Of a stretch of DNA of 64,000 nucleotides, positions 9,987 to 18,411 are shown piece by piece. This DNA comes from Aureimonas altamirensis (lineage in GTDB: Bacteria > Pseudomonadota > Alphaproteobacteria > Rhizobiales > Rhizobiaceae): contig NZ_JAMQCO010000003.1 in assembly GCF_023702225.1 (NCBI RefSeq), positions 62,001 to 126,000 of the forward strand. The letters are read 5' to 3'. Below the pieces are notes generated by a model that saw only the letters and a program-made list of their open reading frames with translations, was not told the origin of the DNA and searched no databases. A program made the position numbers and the translations under genes. Each line of letters starts with the position of its first letter. The stretch's first letter is position 1.

Positions 9987-11212
9987 GTGAAACGATCCTT
10001 ATCGAGCGACTGGGCGTCAAGGCCGACGGCATCGGCACGGGACCCGGCGGGCCGGCCTACGTGCCCTTCACCCTGCCGGGAGAAAGCGTAAAGGCCGAAC
10101 GGCTCGGTCAGCGCGCCCGCGCCACGGCCATACTTGAGCCTTCCCCCGAAAGGCAGGATGCCCCCTGCCCGCATTACACCCATTGCGGCGGCTGCGACCT
10201 GCAGCATGCCAGCCCCACGCTGTATGCCGGCTTCAAGCGCGATCTGGTCGTCGAAGCATTGCGCCGCGCCGGGCTGGACGCGCCCGTCCGGCCCATGGTC
10301 CCGACCGCCCCGGGCACACGCCGCCGCGCCGTATTTTCGGCCACGCGTGCAGGGCCCCGCATCCTGTTCGGCTTCCACGAAGCCATGAGCAACCGGATCG
10401 CCCCCATCGATACCTGCCTTGTGCTGAAACCCGAAATCGTCTCGGCGCTGCCGGCGCTGCGCCGGCTTGCGGAAGGCCTGGTCGCCCGGAAGGGCGAAAC
10501 GCGTCTCACCGTTACGCTGGCGGGCACAGGGCTGGACGTCGCCGTGGAAACGGGCCAGAAGCTGACGGAGGTTTTGCGCGCCCGTGCCATGCAGATTGCG
10601 CTGTCATCGGATTTCGCGCGGCTGAGCATCAATGGAGAGATCGTCGTGGAGCCGCGCCCACCGGTGGTGCTGGCGGGCGACGTGCCTGTCCTTCTGCCAC
10701 CCGGCGCGTTCCTTCAGGCGGTTGCCGGGGCCGAAGCCGAAATGGCGCGGCTGGCCATGGTGCATCTTCACGATTGCCGACATGTCGCCGACCTCTTCTG
10801 CGGCGTCGGCACGTTCGCGTTCCGCATCGCTCGGCACCACGCCACCCACGCGGTCGAGAACGACGCGGCATCGCTGGCGGCGCTGGACCGCGCGCAGCGC
10901 GCCGCCCCCGGCCTGAAGCCGTTGACCAGCGAACGCCGCGACCTTTTCCGCAGGCCGGTAACGGGCAAGGAGCTCAAACGCTTCGACGGCGTGCTCTTCG
11001 ACCCGCCAAGAGCCGGCGCCGAGGCGCAGGCGCGCCAATTGGCCGAATCGTCGGTGCGGCGCGTCGTTGCCGTTTCATGCAACCCTTTGACGCTCTCGCG
11101 GGATGCCCGCATCCTCGTCGATGGCGGCTACCGCCTTATCGAAGTGACGCCCATCGACCAGTTCCTATGGTCGCATCACGTCGAAGCGGTGGCGGTGTTC
11201 GAGCGCATCTGA
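9983..11212 (+). CDS. RNA (uracil-C5) methyltransferase, TrmA/RlmC/RlmD family
   Basis: This 409-residue protein is a class I SAM-dependent uracil-C5 methyltransferase of the RumA/TrmA family. The N terminus holds a partial TRAM-like domain. It is followed by the iron-sulphur type cysteine motif CPHYTHCGGCDLQH (about residues 60-75) seen in RlmD-like members. SAM motif I is VADLFCGVGTFAFRIA. The catalytic nucleophile sits in VAVSCNPLTLSRDA, after FDPPRAGA. The GTG start overlaps tlyA. Position in 23S rRNA versus tRNA cannot be decided here; the cysteine motif favours a 23S rRNA role. Confidence 0.87.
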   Translation: MSETILIERLGVKADGIGTGPGGPAYVPFTLPGESVKAERLGQRARATAILEPSPERQDAPCPHYTHCGGCDLQHASPTLYAGFKRDLVVEALRRAGLDAPVRPMVPTAPGTRRRAVFSATRAGPRILFGFHEAMSNRIAPIDTCLVLKPEIVSALPALRRLAEGLVARKGETRLTVTLAGTGLDVAVETGQKLTEVLRARAMQIALSSDFARLSINGEIVVEPRPPVVLAGDVPVLLPPGAFLQAVAGAEAEMARLAMVHLHDCRHVADLFCGVGTFAFRIARHHATHAVENDAASLAALDRAQRAAPGLKPLTSERRDLFRRPVTGKELKRFDGVLFDPPRAGAEAQARQLAESSVRRVVAVSCNPLTLSRDARILVDGGYRLIEVTPIDQFLWSHHVEAVAVFERI

Positions 11213-11227
11213 GCGAAGGGGTCGCCG

Positions 11228-11824
11228 ATGGACCAGGTCCTGGACTTTCTCCATGCCTACGGCGCCATCGTCATTTTCGTCATCATCTTTTTCGAATCCA
11301 CGGGCCTGCCCTTGCCCGGCGAAAGCCTGCTGATCGCCTCGGGCCTTCTGGCGGGGCGTGGCGAGCTCGATATCTGGACGGTGTTCATCGCGGCCTGGGC
11401 CGGCGGCGTCCTGGGCGACAATCTCGGCTACGTCATCGGCCGCACGCTCGGCCGCCCCGTCATCGTGCGCTATGGCTCGAAGATCGGGCTGACCGAGCCG
11501 CGCTTTGCCGCCGTCGAGCGGCAGTTCCTGAAATATGGCGCGCTCGTCGTTCTGTTTGCCCGGTTCTTCGTGGTTCTCCGACAGCTCAACGGGCTCGTCG
11601 CCGGCATCACCGGCATGCATTGGCTGCATTTCATCGTCGCCAACGCCGCCGGCGCGGCCCTTTGGGCCGGGCTCTGGTCTTTCGCCGCCTACGCCTTCGG
11701 CACGGAGCTGGAGCATTATCTCCACTACGGGCGGCAAGCCTTCTTTGTCGTGGGCATCGCGGCGGCCATCGCCGCCGCGGCCTACGGCGTTCATGTCATG
11801 CGGCGGAGGAAGAACGCGCCATGA
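11228..11824 (+). CDS. DedA-family inner-membrane protein
   Basis: This is a 198-residue multi-spanning membrane protein of the DedA / SNARE-associated superfamily. The diagnostic segment FFESTGLPLPGESLLIASG lies near residue 20, and the second signature GALVVLFARFFVVLRQLNGLVAG in the middle, with a GMHWLHFIVANAAGA stretch after it. DedA proteins are implicated in lipid-carrier or phospholipid flipping and in tolerance of membrane stress. It starts 15 bp after the methyltransferase. Its 3' end overlaps the convergent enoyl-CoA hydratase gene by 29 bp. Confidence 0.88.
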   Translation: MDQVLDFLHAYGAIVIFVIIFFESTGLPLPGESLLIASGLLAGRGELDIWTVFIAAWAGGVLGDNLGYVIGRTLGRPVIVRYGSKIGLTEPRFAAVERQFLKYGALVVLFARFFVVLRQLNGLVAGITGMHWLHFIVANAAGAALWAGLWSFAAYAFGTELEHYLHYGRQAFFVVGIAAAIAAAAYGVHVMRRRKNAP

Positions 11825-12554
11825 AGGCCTCGAAAGCGGCGCGCGCTTCCGGAGAGCGGAGCCTTTCTTCGAAGGCCGTCACCTCGTCCCTGATGCGCTG
11901 GCGCACCTCTTCCCTGTCGCCGCGCATCAGTCGGCGCGAGACGGCCAGCGCGCCCTGCGGCTTGCGAGCCAGCCTGCGGGCGGCCTGACGCGCCGCGTCC
12001 TCGACCGGGAAGCCGTCCTCGACGAGAGTGACGAGGCCGCAATCGGCAGCCTGTCTTCCGTCCAGGGGCTCCCCCATCACCAGAAGCGCGAAAGCCTTTT
12101 GCGGCCCCATCACACGCGGCGCCAAAAGGCTGGACGCCGCCTCCGGCACGACGCCGAGATCCAGGAAAGGGGTGCGGAACAGGGAGCGCGCCGTGGCGAA
12201 GGCGAGGTCGCAATGGAACATCAGCGTCGTGCCGATGCCGATCGCCAGCCCGTCGACGGCGGCGATCAACGGCTTTTCGAGGCGCCCGAGCGACTCCAGG
12301 AAGCGCCATGTCTCCTCCAGGCCCGTCCCCTCCTTGGCGAAGCGGATGAAATCGCCGATATCGTTGCCGGCGCAGAATGCGCCCTCCGCCCCTTGCACCA
12401 CCACCACGCGCACCGCTTCATCGGCCTCGGCACGATCCAGTGCGTCGGACAGGGCCGAATACATCGGCTGGTTGAGCGCATTCTTCTTGTCGGCTCTGTT
12501 CAGCGTCAGCGTCATCACGCCGTCCGCCAACTCCATGATGACCGGATCGCTCAT
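11796..12554 (-). CDS. Enoyl-CoA hydratase/isomerase family protein
   Basis: This is a 252-residue crotonase-superfamily enzyme. The oxyanion-hole region is EGAFCAGNDIGDFIRFA, and the second half shows IAAVDGLAIGIGTTLMFHCDLAFA, where the usual catalytic glutamates can differ between family members. Hydration of 2-enoyl-CoA or an isomerase activity is likely, but substrate specificity is not readable. It is the second gene of a two-gene operon with the acyl-CoA dehydrogenase 11 bp upstream. Its C terminus overlaps the dedA-like gene on the opposite strand by 29 bp. Confidence 0.88.
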   Translation of the reverse strand: MSDPVIMELADGVMTLTLNRADKKNALNQPMYSALSDALDRAEADEAVRVVVVQGAEGAFCAGNDIGDFIRFAKEGTGLEETWRFLESLGRLEKPLIAAVDGLAIGIGTTLMFHCDLAFATARSLFRTPFLDLGVVPEAASSLLAPRVMGPQKAFALLVMGEPLDGRQAADCGLVTLVEDGFPVEDAARQAARRLARKPQGALAVSRRLMRGDREEVRQRIRDEVTAFEERLRSPEARAAFEAFMARSSSAA

Positions 12555-12565
12555 CGGTTCTCCCC

Positions 12566-14326
12566 TCAGGCCAGTGCCGCTTCGACGGATTCGAGCGCCC
12601 GGCCCGTTGCCTTTACCTTGCGCTTCAGCCCGCCGGTCTCCGGCAGGATGTCCGCCACCATGAAGCGCGCCAGTGCGTCATGGCCGGTGCCCTCGTCCGC
12701 GCGCAGCGCCGCACGCGCCATCAGCGATCCGCCCAGCACCAGCGAGAACAGGCGTTGATAGGCCGTCGCGCCGGCAAGCGCGTCCTCCGCGCCCGACTGC
12801 CGCAGGAAGCCGGTGGCCTCGCGCAGATCGTCCAGCGCTTCGCGCAGGCCCTCGGCCATCTCGGCGATGCCGGGGCGGTTCGCGGCCGCGACGGCGTCGA
12901 TATCCGCCTCGATCTCGGCCAGCAGCGCATCGACGGCCTTGCCGCCGGACAAGGGCAGCTTGCGCATGACGAGGTCCATGGCCTGGATGCCGTTCGTGCC
13001 TTCATAGATGGGCGCGATGCGGGCATCGCGCAGCAGGCGCGCCGCGCCCGTTTCCTCGATGAAACCCATGCCGCCATGCACCTGGATTCCCAGCGAAGCG
13101 ACCTCGACGCCGATATCGGTGGAGAAGCTCTTGGCCATCGGCGTCAACAGGCTGGCGCGGTCGGCCCAGCGCGCCGCCTCCGTGCCGTCCTCGGCATGCG
13201 ACATGTCGATCGCGAAGGCGCAGGAATAGCAGATGGCGCGCGCAGCGGCCGTCAGCGCCTTCATCTCCATCAGCATGCGCCTGACGTCCGGATGCTCGAT
13301 AATGGGGACCATCCCCTCGCCGCCGTCGCGTGCGCGCCCCTGCCGGCGGTCCCTGGCATAGGCGAGGGCCTTCTGCGTCGCCGCCTCCGCGACGCCGAGA
13401 CCCTGCACGCCGACATAGAGCCGCGCCGAGTTCATCATGGTGAACATGCAGGCGAGGCCCTTGTTCTCCTCGCCGACGAGCCATGCGACCGCGCCGGCTT
13501 CGCCGGTGTCTCCGGCATCGTCGCCATAGACCATGGTGCAGGTGGGCGAGGCATGGATGCCGAGCTTGTGCTCCACGCCGACGCAGAAGGCATCGTTGCG
13601 CAGGCCGGGCCGGCCATCCGCATCGGGGATGAACTTCGGCACGAGGAACATCGAGATGCCCTTCACCCCCGCCGGCGCATCCGGCAGCCGCGCCAGGATG
13701 ATGTGGACGATATTGTCCGTCATGTCGTGCTCGCCGAAGGTGATGAATATCTTCTGGCCGAACAGGCGGTAGGTGCCGTCGTCACGCCGCTCGGCACGGG
13801 TCCGCAGGCCCGACAGGTCGGAACCGGCTTGCGGCTCCGTCAACTGCATGGTTCCCGTCCATTCGCCTGAGGTGAGCTTTTCGAGGTAGATCGCCTTCAG
13901 CGCGTCGCTGCCATGCTTGTGCAGCGCCTCGACGGCGGCGATGGTAAGCGTCGGGCCGATGCCGAAGGCCATGGACGCGCCGTTCCACATTTCCGTCACC
14001 GCGGCAGAAAGCGCCGTGGGCAGCCCCTGCCCGCCGGCTTCCACCGGGCCGGTCAGCGCATTCCAGCCGGCCGCGCACCAGTCGGAATACAACTTGCCCC
14101 ACCCCGGCGGCATCGTGACGACGCCCTTGTCGAACTGCGCGCCGATCCTGTCGCCGCTTTCGTAGAGGGGCGCCACGGCATCGCCGGCGTAGCGTCCGGC
14201 CTCTTCCAGAATGGCGTCGAGAAGGTCGGGCGTGAGATCGCCGAGCTTGCCGCGCTCCATGGCATCGTCGAGCCCGACGACCTGCCTGAGGGTGAAGCCG
14301 ATTTCCGAAACGGGTGCCTTGTACAT
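12566..14326 (-). CDS. Acyl-CoA dehydrogenase, long (DmdC/FadE5-like) class
   Basis: This flavin enzyme oxidises acyl-CoA to 2-enoyl-CoA. The 586-residue form opens with the extra N-terminal segment (MYKAPVSEIGFTLRQV) typical of the about 590-residue class that includes 3-methylmercaptopropionyl-CoA dehydrogenase. FAD/substrate motif MQLTEPQAGSDLSGLRT, the QVHGGMGFIEETGAARLLRD stretch and the catalytic-base region IYEGTNGIQAMDLV are all present. A strong GGGGAGGGG lies nine bases before the ATG. A TTTACG-rich dyad-like element sits in the 68-bp gap upstream, suggesting acyl-CoA-responsive control together with the fadE operon at 28 kb. The exact chain specificity is unknown. Confidence 0.9.
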   Translation of the reverse strand: MYKAPVSEIGFTLRQVVGLDDAMERGKLGDLTPDLLDAILEEAGRYAGDAVAPLYESGDRIGAQFDKGVVTMPPGWGKLYSDWCAAGWNALTGPVEAGGQGLPTALSAAVTEMWNGASMAFGIGPTLTIAAVEALHKHGSDALKAIYLEKLTSGEWTGTMQLTEPQAGSDLSGLRTRAERRDDGTYRLFGQKIFITFGEHDMTDNIVHIILARLPDAPAGVKGISMFLVPKFIPDADGRPGLRNDAFCVGVEHKLGIHASPTCTMVYGDDAGDTGEAGAVAWLVGEENKGLACMFTMMNSARLYVGVQGLGVAEAATQKALAYARDRRQGRARDGGEGMVPIIEHPDVRRMLMEMKALTAAARAICYSCAFAIDMSHAEDGTEAARWADRASLLTPMAKSFSTDIGVEVASLGIQVHGGMGFIEETGAARLLRDARIAPIYEGTNGIQAMDLVMRKLPLSGGKAVDALLAEIEADIDAVAAANRPGIAEMAEGLREALDDLREATGFLRQSGAEDALAGATAYQRLFSLVLGGSLMARAALRADEGTGHDALARFMVADILPETGGLKRKVKATGRALESVEAALA

Positions 14327-14378
14327 GCTGAATGCCCCTCCCCGGCAGTTCGATGCAGAGGCATTCAGCTAACGTGAG

Positions 14379-14394
14379 TTTACGTTTACGTCAA
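14379..14394. promoter_or_regulatory. Putative operator of the acyl-CoA dehydrogenase operon
   Basis: TTTACGTTTACGTCAA lies directly upstream of the acyl-CoA dehydrogenase gene, right after the stop of the RraA gene, with a further AACGTGAG just beside it. A related TTACG-CTAA-CGTAA dyad stands before the fadE operon at 28126-28139. The pattern resembles operators of fatty-acid and branched-chain acyl-CoA regulators of the LiuR/PsrA type as I remember them. The regulator itself is not in the window. On the minus strand TTGACG within this element could also serve as a -35 box. Confidence 0.45.
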
Positions 14395-15102
14395 TCAGAC
14401 CGGGCAGCCTTTGGCGCGCAGAAGAGCGTCGAAGCGATCACGATCGAGCTGTCCGGTCGCGTTGCGGGCGGCGATGCCCTTTTCCTTGTCGGCATGCGCA
14501 TGGCACAAGGGAAGCAGGCGCTCCGCATCGTCGGCCGGAATACAGATGACGCCATCGGCGTCGCCAAGGATCAGGTCACCCGGATTGACAGCCAGCCCTC
14601 CGCACACGACGGGCACGTTCACCTCGCCCGGTCCGTCCTTGGACGGTCCGCGCAGGGTATGGCCCTTCGCATAGGCGGCGATACCGGGTTGCGCCCATTC
14701 CGCAACGTCGCGCAGGGCGCCATCCACGACGAAGCCGCCGAGGCCCCGTGCGACCGCCGTCGTCCGCATCAGACCGCCGATCACCGCGGTGGACATATCC
14801 CCGCCGCCATCGATCACGATCACGTCTCCCGGCTCTGCCATCATCATCGCCAGATGGATCATGAGATTGTCGCCCGGGCGGATGCGCACCGTAATGGCCG
14901 GCCCGCACATCACGAGCGACAGGTCCGCGTGGTAGGCCTTCAGGCCAATCGATCCCGTATGGCGCCCCATCACATCCCCGGCATGGCAGCTTGGCACGGT
15001 CCGATATGCGGCCACAAGGTCCGGGGGCAGATCGACACGACGCGGATTGACACGAAAGCCCGTCGGCCATTGTCCGGACTTCGCCTGTATCATTTCGTTC
15101 AT
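14395..15102 (-). CDS. RraA-family protein, HMG/CHA aldolase-like
   Basis: This 235-residue member of the RraA/HMG-aldolase family includes enzymes that cleave 4-hydroxy-4-methyl-2-oxoglutarate or 4-carboxy-4-hydroxy-2-oxoadipate to pyruvate. Other members regulate RNase E or decarboxylate oxaloacetate. The fold signatures are present: VMGRHTGSIGLKAY, a PGDVIVIDGGGDMSTAVIGG loop, and GGFVVDGALRDVAEW, which carries the Arg-Asp pair that binds substrate and metal. I chose ATG at 15102 because GGAG lies eight bases upstream; a GTG at 15108 is possible. It is the last gene of the cluster that contains the ABC importer. That context favours an aldolase role over RNase E control. Confidence 0.8.
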   Translation of the reverse strand: MNEMIQAKSGQWPTGFRVNPRRVDLPPDLVAAYRTVPSCHAGDVMGRHTGSIGLKAYHADLSLVMCGPAITVRIRPGDNLMIHLAMMMAEPGDVIVIDGGGDMSTAVIGGLMRTTAVARGLGGFVVDGALRDVAEWAQPGIAAYAKGHTLRGPSKDGPGEVNVPVVCGGLAVNPGDLILGDADGVICIPADDAERLLPLCHAHADKEKGIAARNATGQLDRDRFDALLRAKGCPV

Positions 15103-15119
15103 CGTCACAACTCCGCTTC

Positions 15120-16097
15120 TTACGCGCTGAGGCTGAAAAGCGGATAGGAGGGCTCTTCATCGCGCAAAACGCGGATGACTTCCTCTGCCGCCGTCACGGC
15201 CATCTTCACGCGGGTTTCCTGCACGCTTGTGCCAAGATGCGGCGAGAGCGCCACATTCTCGAGGGTCAAAAGGGGCGAGCTCCGGTCGACCGGCTCCTCC
15301 TCGAAGACGTCCAGGCCGGCGGCGCCGAGACGGCCGGTGGTCAGTGCCTCGTAAAGCGCCTCCTCGTCCACGATTCCGCCGCGCGCCGAGACGACGATGA
15401 CGGCGGTATCCTTCATCTTGCCGATGGCCTCCCGACCGATCATGCGGCGGGACGACTCCGTCAGGGCGCAATTGACGGATATGAAGTCGGATCGTGCATA
15501 GAGTTCGTCCAGCGGCACCCAGGCAGCACCCAGTTCGGCCTCGGCCTCGGGTTGGCGAACGGGGTCGTTGTAGAGAACCTCCATCTCAAATCCCCGGCCG
15601 CGCCGCGCCATGTTCTTGCCGATCTTGCCGAAGCCGATGATGCCGAGCGTCTTGTGGGATACGTCGTAGCCCATGAAGCGGCGGGCGACGGCGGTGCCGG
15701 CCTCCGTCCACTGGCCGCTGCGCACGTAATGGTCTGCCAGATGGAGCTTGCGCGCCGCGTTGATCATCAAGCCGAAGGTCAGGTCGGCGATCGTATGCGT
15801 GTGGACCGGGGTGACGGTGACATGGATGCCGCGACGGCGCGCCTCATCGAGGTCGAAATTCTCGTAGCCCACGCCCCGCCGGGCGGCTATGCGCAATCTC
15901 GAAGCCCTCGCCATGGCCTCCGCATCGAGTTGCTCGGTGTGCCATACGAAGATCGCGCCATCGGCATCGCGTATTCCGTCCAGAAACTCGCCGCGTGTCA
16001 GCGGGCGGTTCACGTTCGAACACGCCACTTCGAATCCGGCGCCATGGAGAAGATCGACGGCCTCCTGCTCCAGCGGCTGCGTTATGAACACCTTCAT
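15120..16097 (-). CDS. D-2-hydroxyacid dehydrogenase (NAD/NADP)
   Basis: This 325-residue member of the D-isomer-specific 2-hydroxyacid dehydrogenase family interconverts a 2-hydroxy acid and its 2-oxo acid. The nucleotide fold shows LGIIGFGKIGKNMARRG. The catalytic triad positions are visible: Arg in SARGGIVDEEAL, Glu in DVFEEEPVD and His in LSPHLGTSV. Its start overlaps the stop of the PPC-domain gene by four bases (ATGA), and the RraA gene follows after 17 bp. A second enzyme of the same family stands at the other end of the cluster (20332-21351) but shares little beyond the family signatures, so they probably act on different steps. Confidence 0.88.
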   Translation of the reverse strand: MKVFITQPLEQEAVDLLHGAGFEVACSNVNRPLTRGEFLDGIRDADGAIFVWHTEQLDAEAMARASRLRIAARRGVGYENFDLDEARRRGIHVTVTPVHTHTIADLTFGLMINAARKLHLADHYVRSGQWTEAGTAVARRFMGYDVSHKTLGIIGFGKIGKNMARRGRGFEMEVLYNDPVRQPEAEAELGAAWVPLDELYARSDFISVNCALTESSRRMIGREAIGKMKDTAVIVVSARGGIVDEEALYEALTTGRLGAAGLDVFEEEPVDRSSPLLTLENVALSPHLGTSVQETRVKMAVTAAEEVIRVLRDEEPSYPLFSLSA

Positions 16098-16594
16098 CGC
16101 ACGTTCTCCTTTTCGCTGATCGTCGTCACGATCACGCCGGTTTGCGGATCCCGTCCGCGCACGATGTCGATGCCGTGGATTTCCTGGATCACCAGATCCA
16201 GCGTCGTCAGGGTAATGGTGCCAGGCTCCACATGGCCGCCATAGAAGCGGTTGTCCTTACCGCTCGCCACGCAGTGATAGTGGATGTCGAGCCGGCCCGG
16301 CTGCAGGCTGGGGGCCACGATGCCCTGCCCCGCGATCAGGCTGAACGGTCCTTCCAACACGAGTTGGCGGGTGTAGCCTTCTTCTTTCGTCGGCTCGACG
16401 CGGTCCACGTAGTGCATGGCCAGGCGGCGGAAGCTGCCGATGCTGGTGGTGATCACCCCGCACGAGATATCGTGCGCTCGGCACACTTCCTCGACGCTTT
16501 CAAGAAGGTCGCGATCGGGGTGGATGCGCGCGGCGACGACCCGGCCGGTCGTCCCCGCGGCGCTGTCGAAATGCCGCTTGGCGTCGTCCAGCAT
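16094..16594 (-). CDS. PPC-domain (DUF296-type) protein
   Basis: This is a 166-residue single-domain protein of the PPC/DUF296 type. The domain is named for plant AT-hook proteins, but bacterial members stand alone and form metal-binding trimers of unknown function. Evidence is the ordered pattern RVVAARIHPDRDLLESVEEV, CRAHDISCGVITTSIGSFRR, then HYHCVASGKDNRFYGGHVEPGT, which holds the histidines expected at the metal site. Start (ATG 16594) overlaps the stop of the unknown 300-residue gene by one base (TGATG), and its stop overlaps the dehydrogenase start. This tight coupling suggests a role in the pathway rather than in DNA binding. Confidence 0.72.
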   Translation of the reverse strand: MLDDAKRHFDSAAGTTGRVVAARIHPDRDLLESVEEVCRAHDISCGVITTSIGSFRRLAMHYVDRVEPTKEEGYTRQLVLEGPFSLIAGQGIVAPSLQPGRLDIHYHCVASGKDNRFYGGHVEPGTITLTTLDLVIQEIHGIDIVRGRDPQTGVIVTTISEKENVR

Positions 16595-17496
16595 CAGATC
16601 GCCTCCACGACGGCTTCGACCTCGGCCAGGGACAGAAGGCGATAGGGATCGCGCTTCAGCAGCAGCGGCAGTTCGGCCATGGTTCGCGCATCGTAGGTCG
16701 GGTCTTCGGTCGTCAGCCAATACCGGGTGGACGGGATCAGGGACACGGTCGGGTTGAAGCACCAGGCGATGTCGAAGATCTTCTCCGGCTTGTCGGCGAT
16801 GAAGACGAGCTTGCCGTGCATCTGGCCCCGCATCTGGAAGGCAACCGGGACGGCCTCGTGCACCTCCCATCCGCGCTTCTTCATGGCCGCAAGCGCCGGC
16901 TCGAGGATAAGGTCAGGGTGCAGGCTGGTCTCGACATTGGCGTGGATATGCACGACGTCGCGATGCTCGTTCAGATCGCAGTATCTGGCCCAGGCGGGGC
17001 CGTTGAAATAGGCGTCCACATCGCGGCGTGCTTCCGGCGTCATCTCGGTCACGAACGGGTAACGGGCGTAGAAGTCCTTCATGTAGGATGCGCCCCACCA
17101 TTCCACGTTCTCGCTACGGTCGGCGGGCTTGATGAGGGCGTCGGAAGAGTATTTCCACAACAGATCGAAATGCGGCATGCCCTGGGGTTCGATCCCGTGG
17201 ATCGAACCGGAGTCGGCGACCTGGCCGGACGTGAAGATTTCGATCTTGCGATGGACCGGGCGGCCGATCTTCTTGAAGTAGCCTTTGACGATCTGCTCCA
17301 GGCTCATCGGGTGAATCTGGGTCTCGATATAGGCATGGAGATGGTAGACCGGCTCGTGGTCGATCTGCAGCGCTCTCATCACCTCGTTCCAGTGCGGGGA
17401 ACGAAAATAGGCGGCGAGGGGCCCAACGACATCCGGCGTGCTCGCTGCGGCGTCCGGGGTAGTTGCTATGTTCATCGGTGTATTCCCTGTTGTCAT
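16594..17496 (-). CDS. Unrecognised protein with two tandem His-rich repeats
   Basis: I do not recognise this 300-residue protein. It has no signal peptide or membrane segment, so it is probably cytoplasmic. It contains an internal duplication. Unit 1 (about residues 31-114) and unit 2 (about 164-245) share FxxPxW, then HLHAYIETQIHP (52-63) against HIHANVETSLHP (183-194), then KKIGRPVH (75-82) against KKRGWEVH (206-213), then FDLLW (110-114) against FDIAW (241-245). From the first His to the VH the offset is constant at 131 residues without gaps. The conserved HxHA..ET..HP in both units looks like a metal or substrate site; an extradiol-dioxygenase-like role is only a guess. The gene is coupled to the PPC gene and lies 21 bp after the permease gene. 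Start may instead be ATG 17475, which has the better AGGGA upstream. Confidence 0.6.
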   Translation of the reverse strand: MTTGNTPMNIATTPDAAASTPDVVGPLAAYFRSPHWNEVMRALQIDHEPVYHLHAYIETQIHPMSLEQIVKGYFKKIGRPVHRKIEIFTSGQVADSGSIHGIEPQGMPHFDLLWKYSSDALIKPADRSENVEWWGASYMKDFYARYPFVTEMTPEARRDVDAYFNGPAWARYCDLNEHRDVVHIHANVETSLHPDLILEPALAAMKKRGWEVHEAVPVAFQMRGQMHGKLVFIADKPEKIFDIAWCFNPTVSLIPSTRYWLTTEDPTYDARTMAELPLLLKRDPYRLLSLAEVEAVVEAI

Positions 17497-17517
17497 GGAT
17501 GAGGTTGCCGTCGCTCG

Positions 17518-18411
17518 TCAGGAAGCCATGGCCCATCGGCGGATCGTGCGGTCTTCGAGGGTTTTGAACAGGACCCCTTCGACGAAGAGACCGATGACGA
17601 TGACGGCCAGAAGGCCTGCGAAGACAGCCGGGATGTCCAGCATGTTCTTGGACTGGAAGATGAACCAGCCGAGGCCGCCGGATCCCGAGGAAACGCCGAA
17701 GACCATTTCGGCAGCGATCAGAGTACGCCATGCGAAGGCCCAGCCGATCTTCAGGCCCGTGACGATGGAAGGCAGGGCCGCAGGCACCAGGATCTGCGAG
17801 ACGAACCCCCAGCCCCTGAGCCCGTAATTGCGGCCGACCATGCGCAGGGTGGTCGATGTCGACCGGAAGCCGGAGAAGGTATTGAGAGCTACGGCCCACA
17901 GTACCGAATGGACGAGCACGAATACGAGGCTGGCCGTTCCGAGGCCGAACCAGATCAGCGCCAGCGGCAGGAGCGCGATCGCCGGCAGTGGGCTGAACAT
18001 CGACGATAGAAGAACCATCAGGTCTTCGCCGATGCGCGTACCGATCGCCAATACCGTCAAAAGCCCTGCAAGCGCTATGCCGATGCCGTATCCGATCAGG
18101 AGTACCTGCAGCGACCCCCATATGCGCAGGGGCAGTTCGCCCGTGGCAAAGCCAGCAACGACGGCGTCGAGCGTCTGGCCGAAGGTGGGGAAAAGGAGGT
18201 CGTTGCCCACATAAAGGCCGTAGACCTGCCAGATTAGGGCGAGTACCGCGAGGATAAGAGCTTTGCGGACCGCTGAAGAGCCCCACGCCTTTTCCCATAG
18301 GGTCAGGCGACGCTCCACCAGACCGAACTCGCTTGCCGGACGCGGCTCCCGCCGGATTTCGGGGCGCGCGCCCTGTACAGTGTATCCGGGGCGGATCGAA
18401 AGATCGCTCAT
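17518..18411 (-). CDS. ABC transporter permease, NitT/TauT (SsuC/TauC-like) class
   Basis: This 297-residue inner-membrane permease belongs to the nitrate/taurine/sulfonate-type importers. It has about six hydrophobic spans and the cytoplasmic coupling segment near residue 200 (GRNYGLRGWGFVSQILVPAA), which corresponds to the EAA loop contacting the ATPase. The start overlaps the ATPase stop by four bases, and the unknown repeat protein follows. The substrate is unknown: this class carries nitrate, sulfonates, pyrimidine precursors, aromatic acids and others. Confidence 0.88.
   Translation of the reverse strand: MSDLSIRPGYTVQGARPEIRREPRPASEFGLVERRLTLWEKAWGSSAVRKALILAVLALIWQVYGLYVGNDLLFPTFGQTLDAVVAGFATGELPLRIWGSLQVLLIGYGIGIALAGLLTVLAIGTRIGEDLMVLLSSMFSPLPAIALLPLALIWFGLGTASLVFVLVHSVLWAVALNTFSGFRSTSTTLRMVGRNYGLRGWGFVSQILVPAALPSIVTGLKIGWAFAWRTLIAAEMVFGVSSGSGGLGWFIFQSKNMLDIPAVFAGLLAVIVIGLFVEGVLFKTLEDRTIRRWAMAS

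Noticed and set aside
14395-15102. RraA gene called as the RNase E regulator
   Set aside because: It is embedded in a transport/catabolism cluster and carries the metal/substrate Arg-Asp pair. The aldolase role is more likely.
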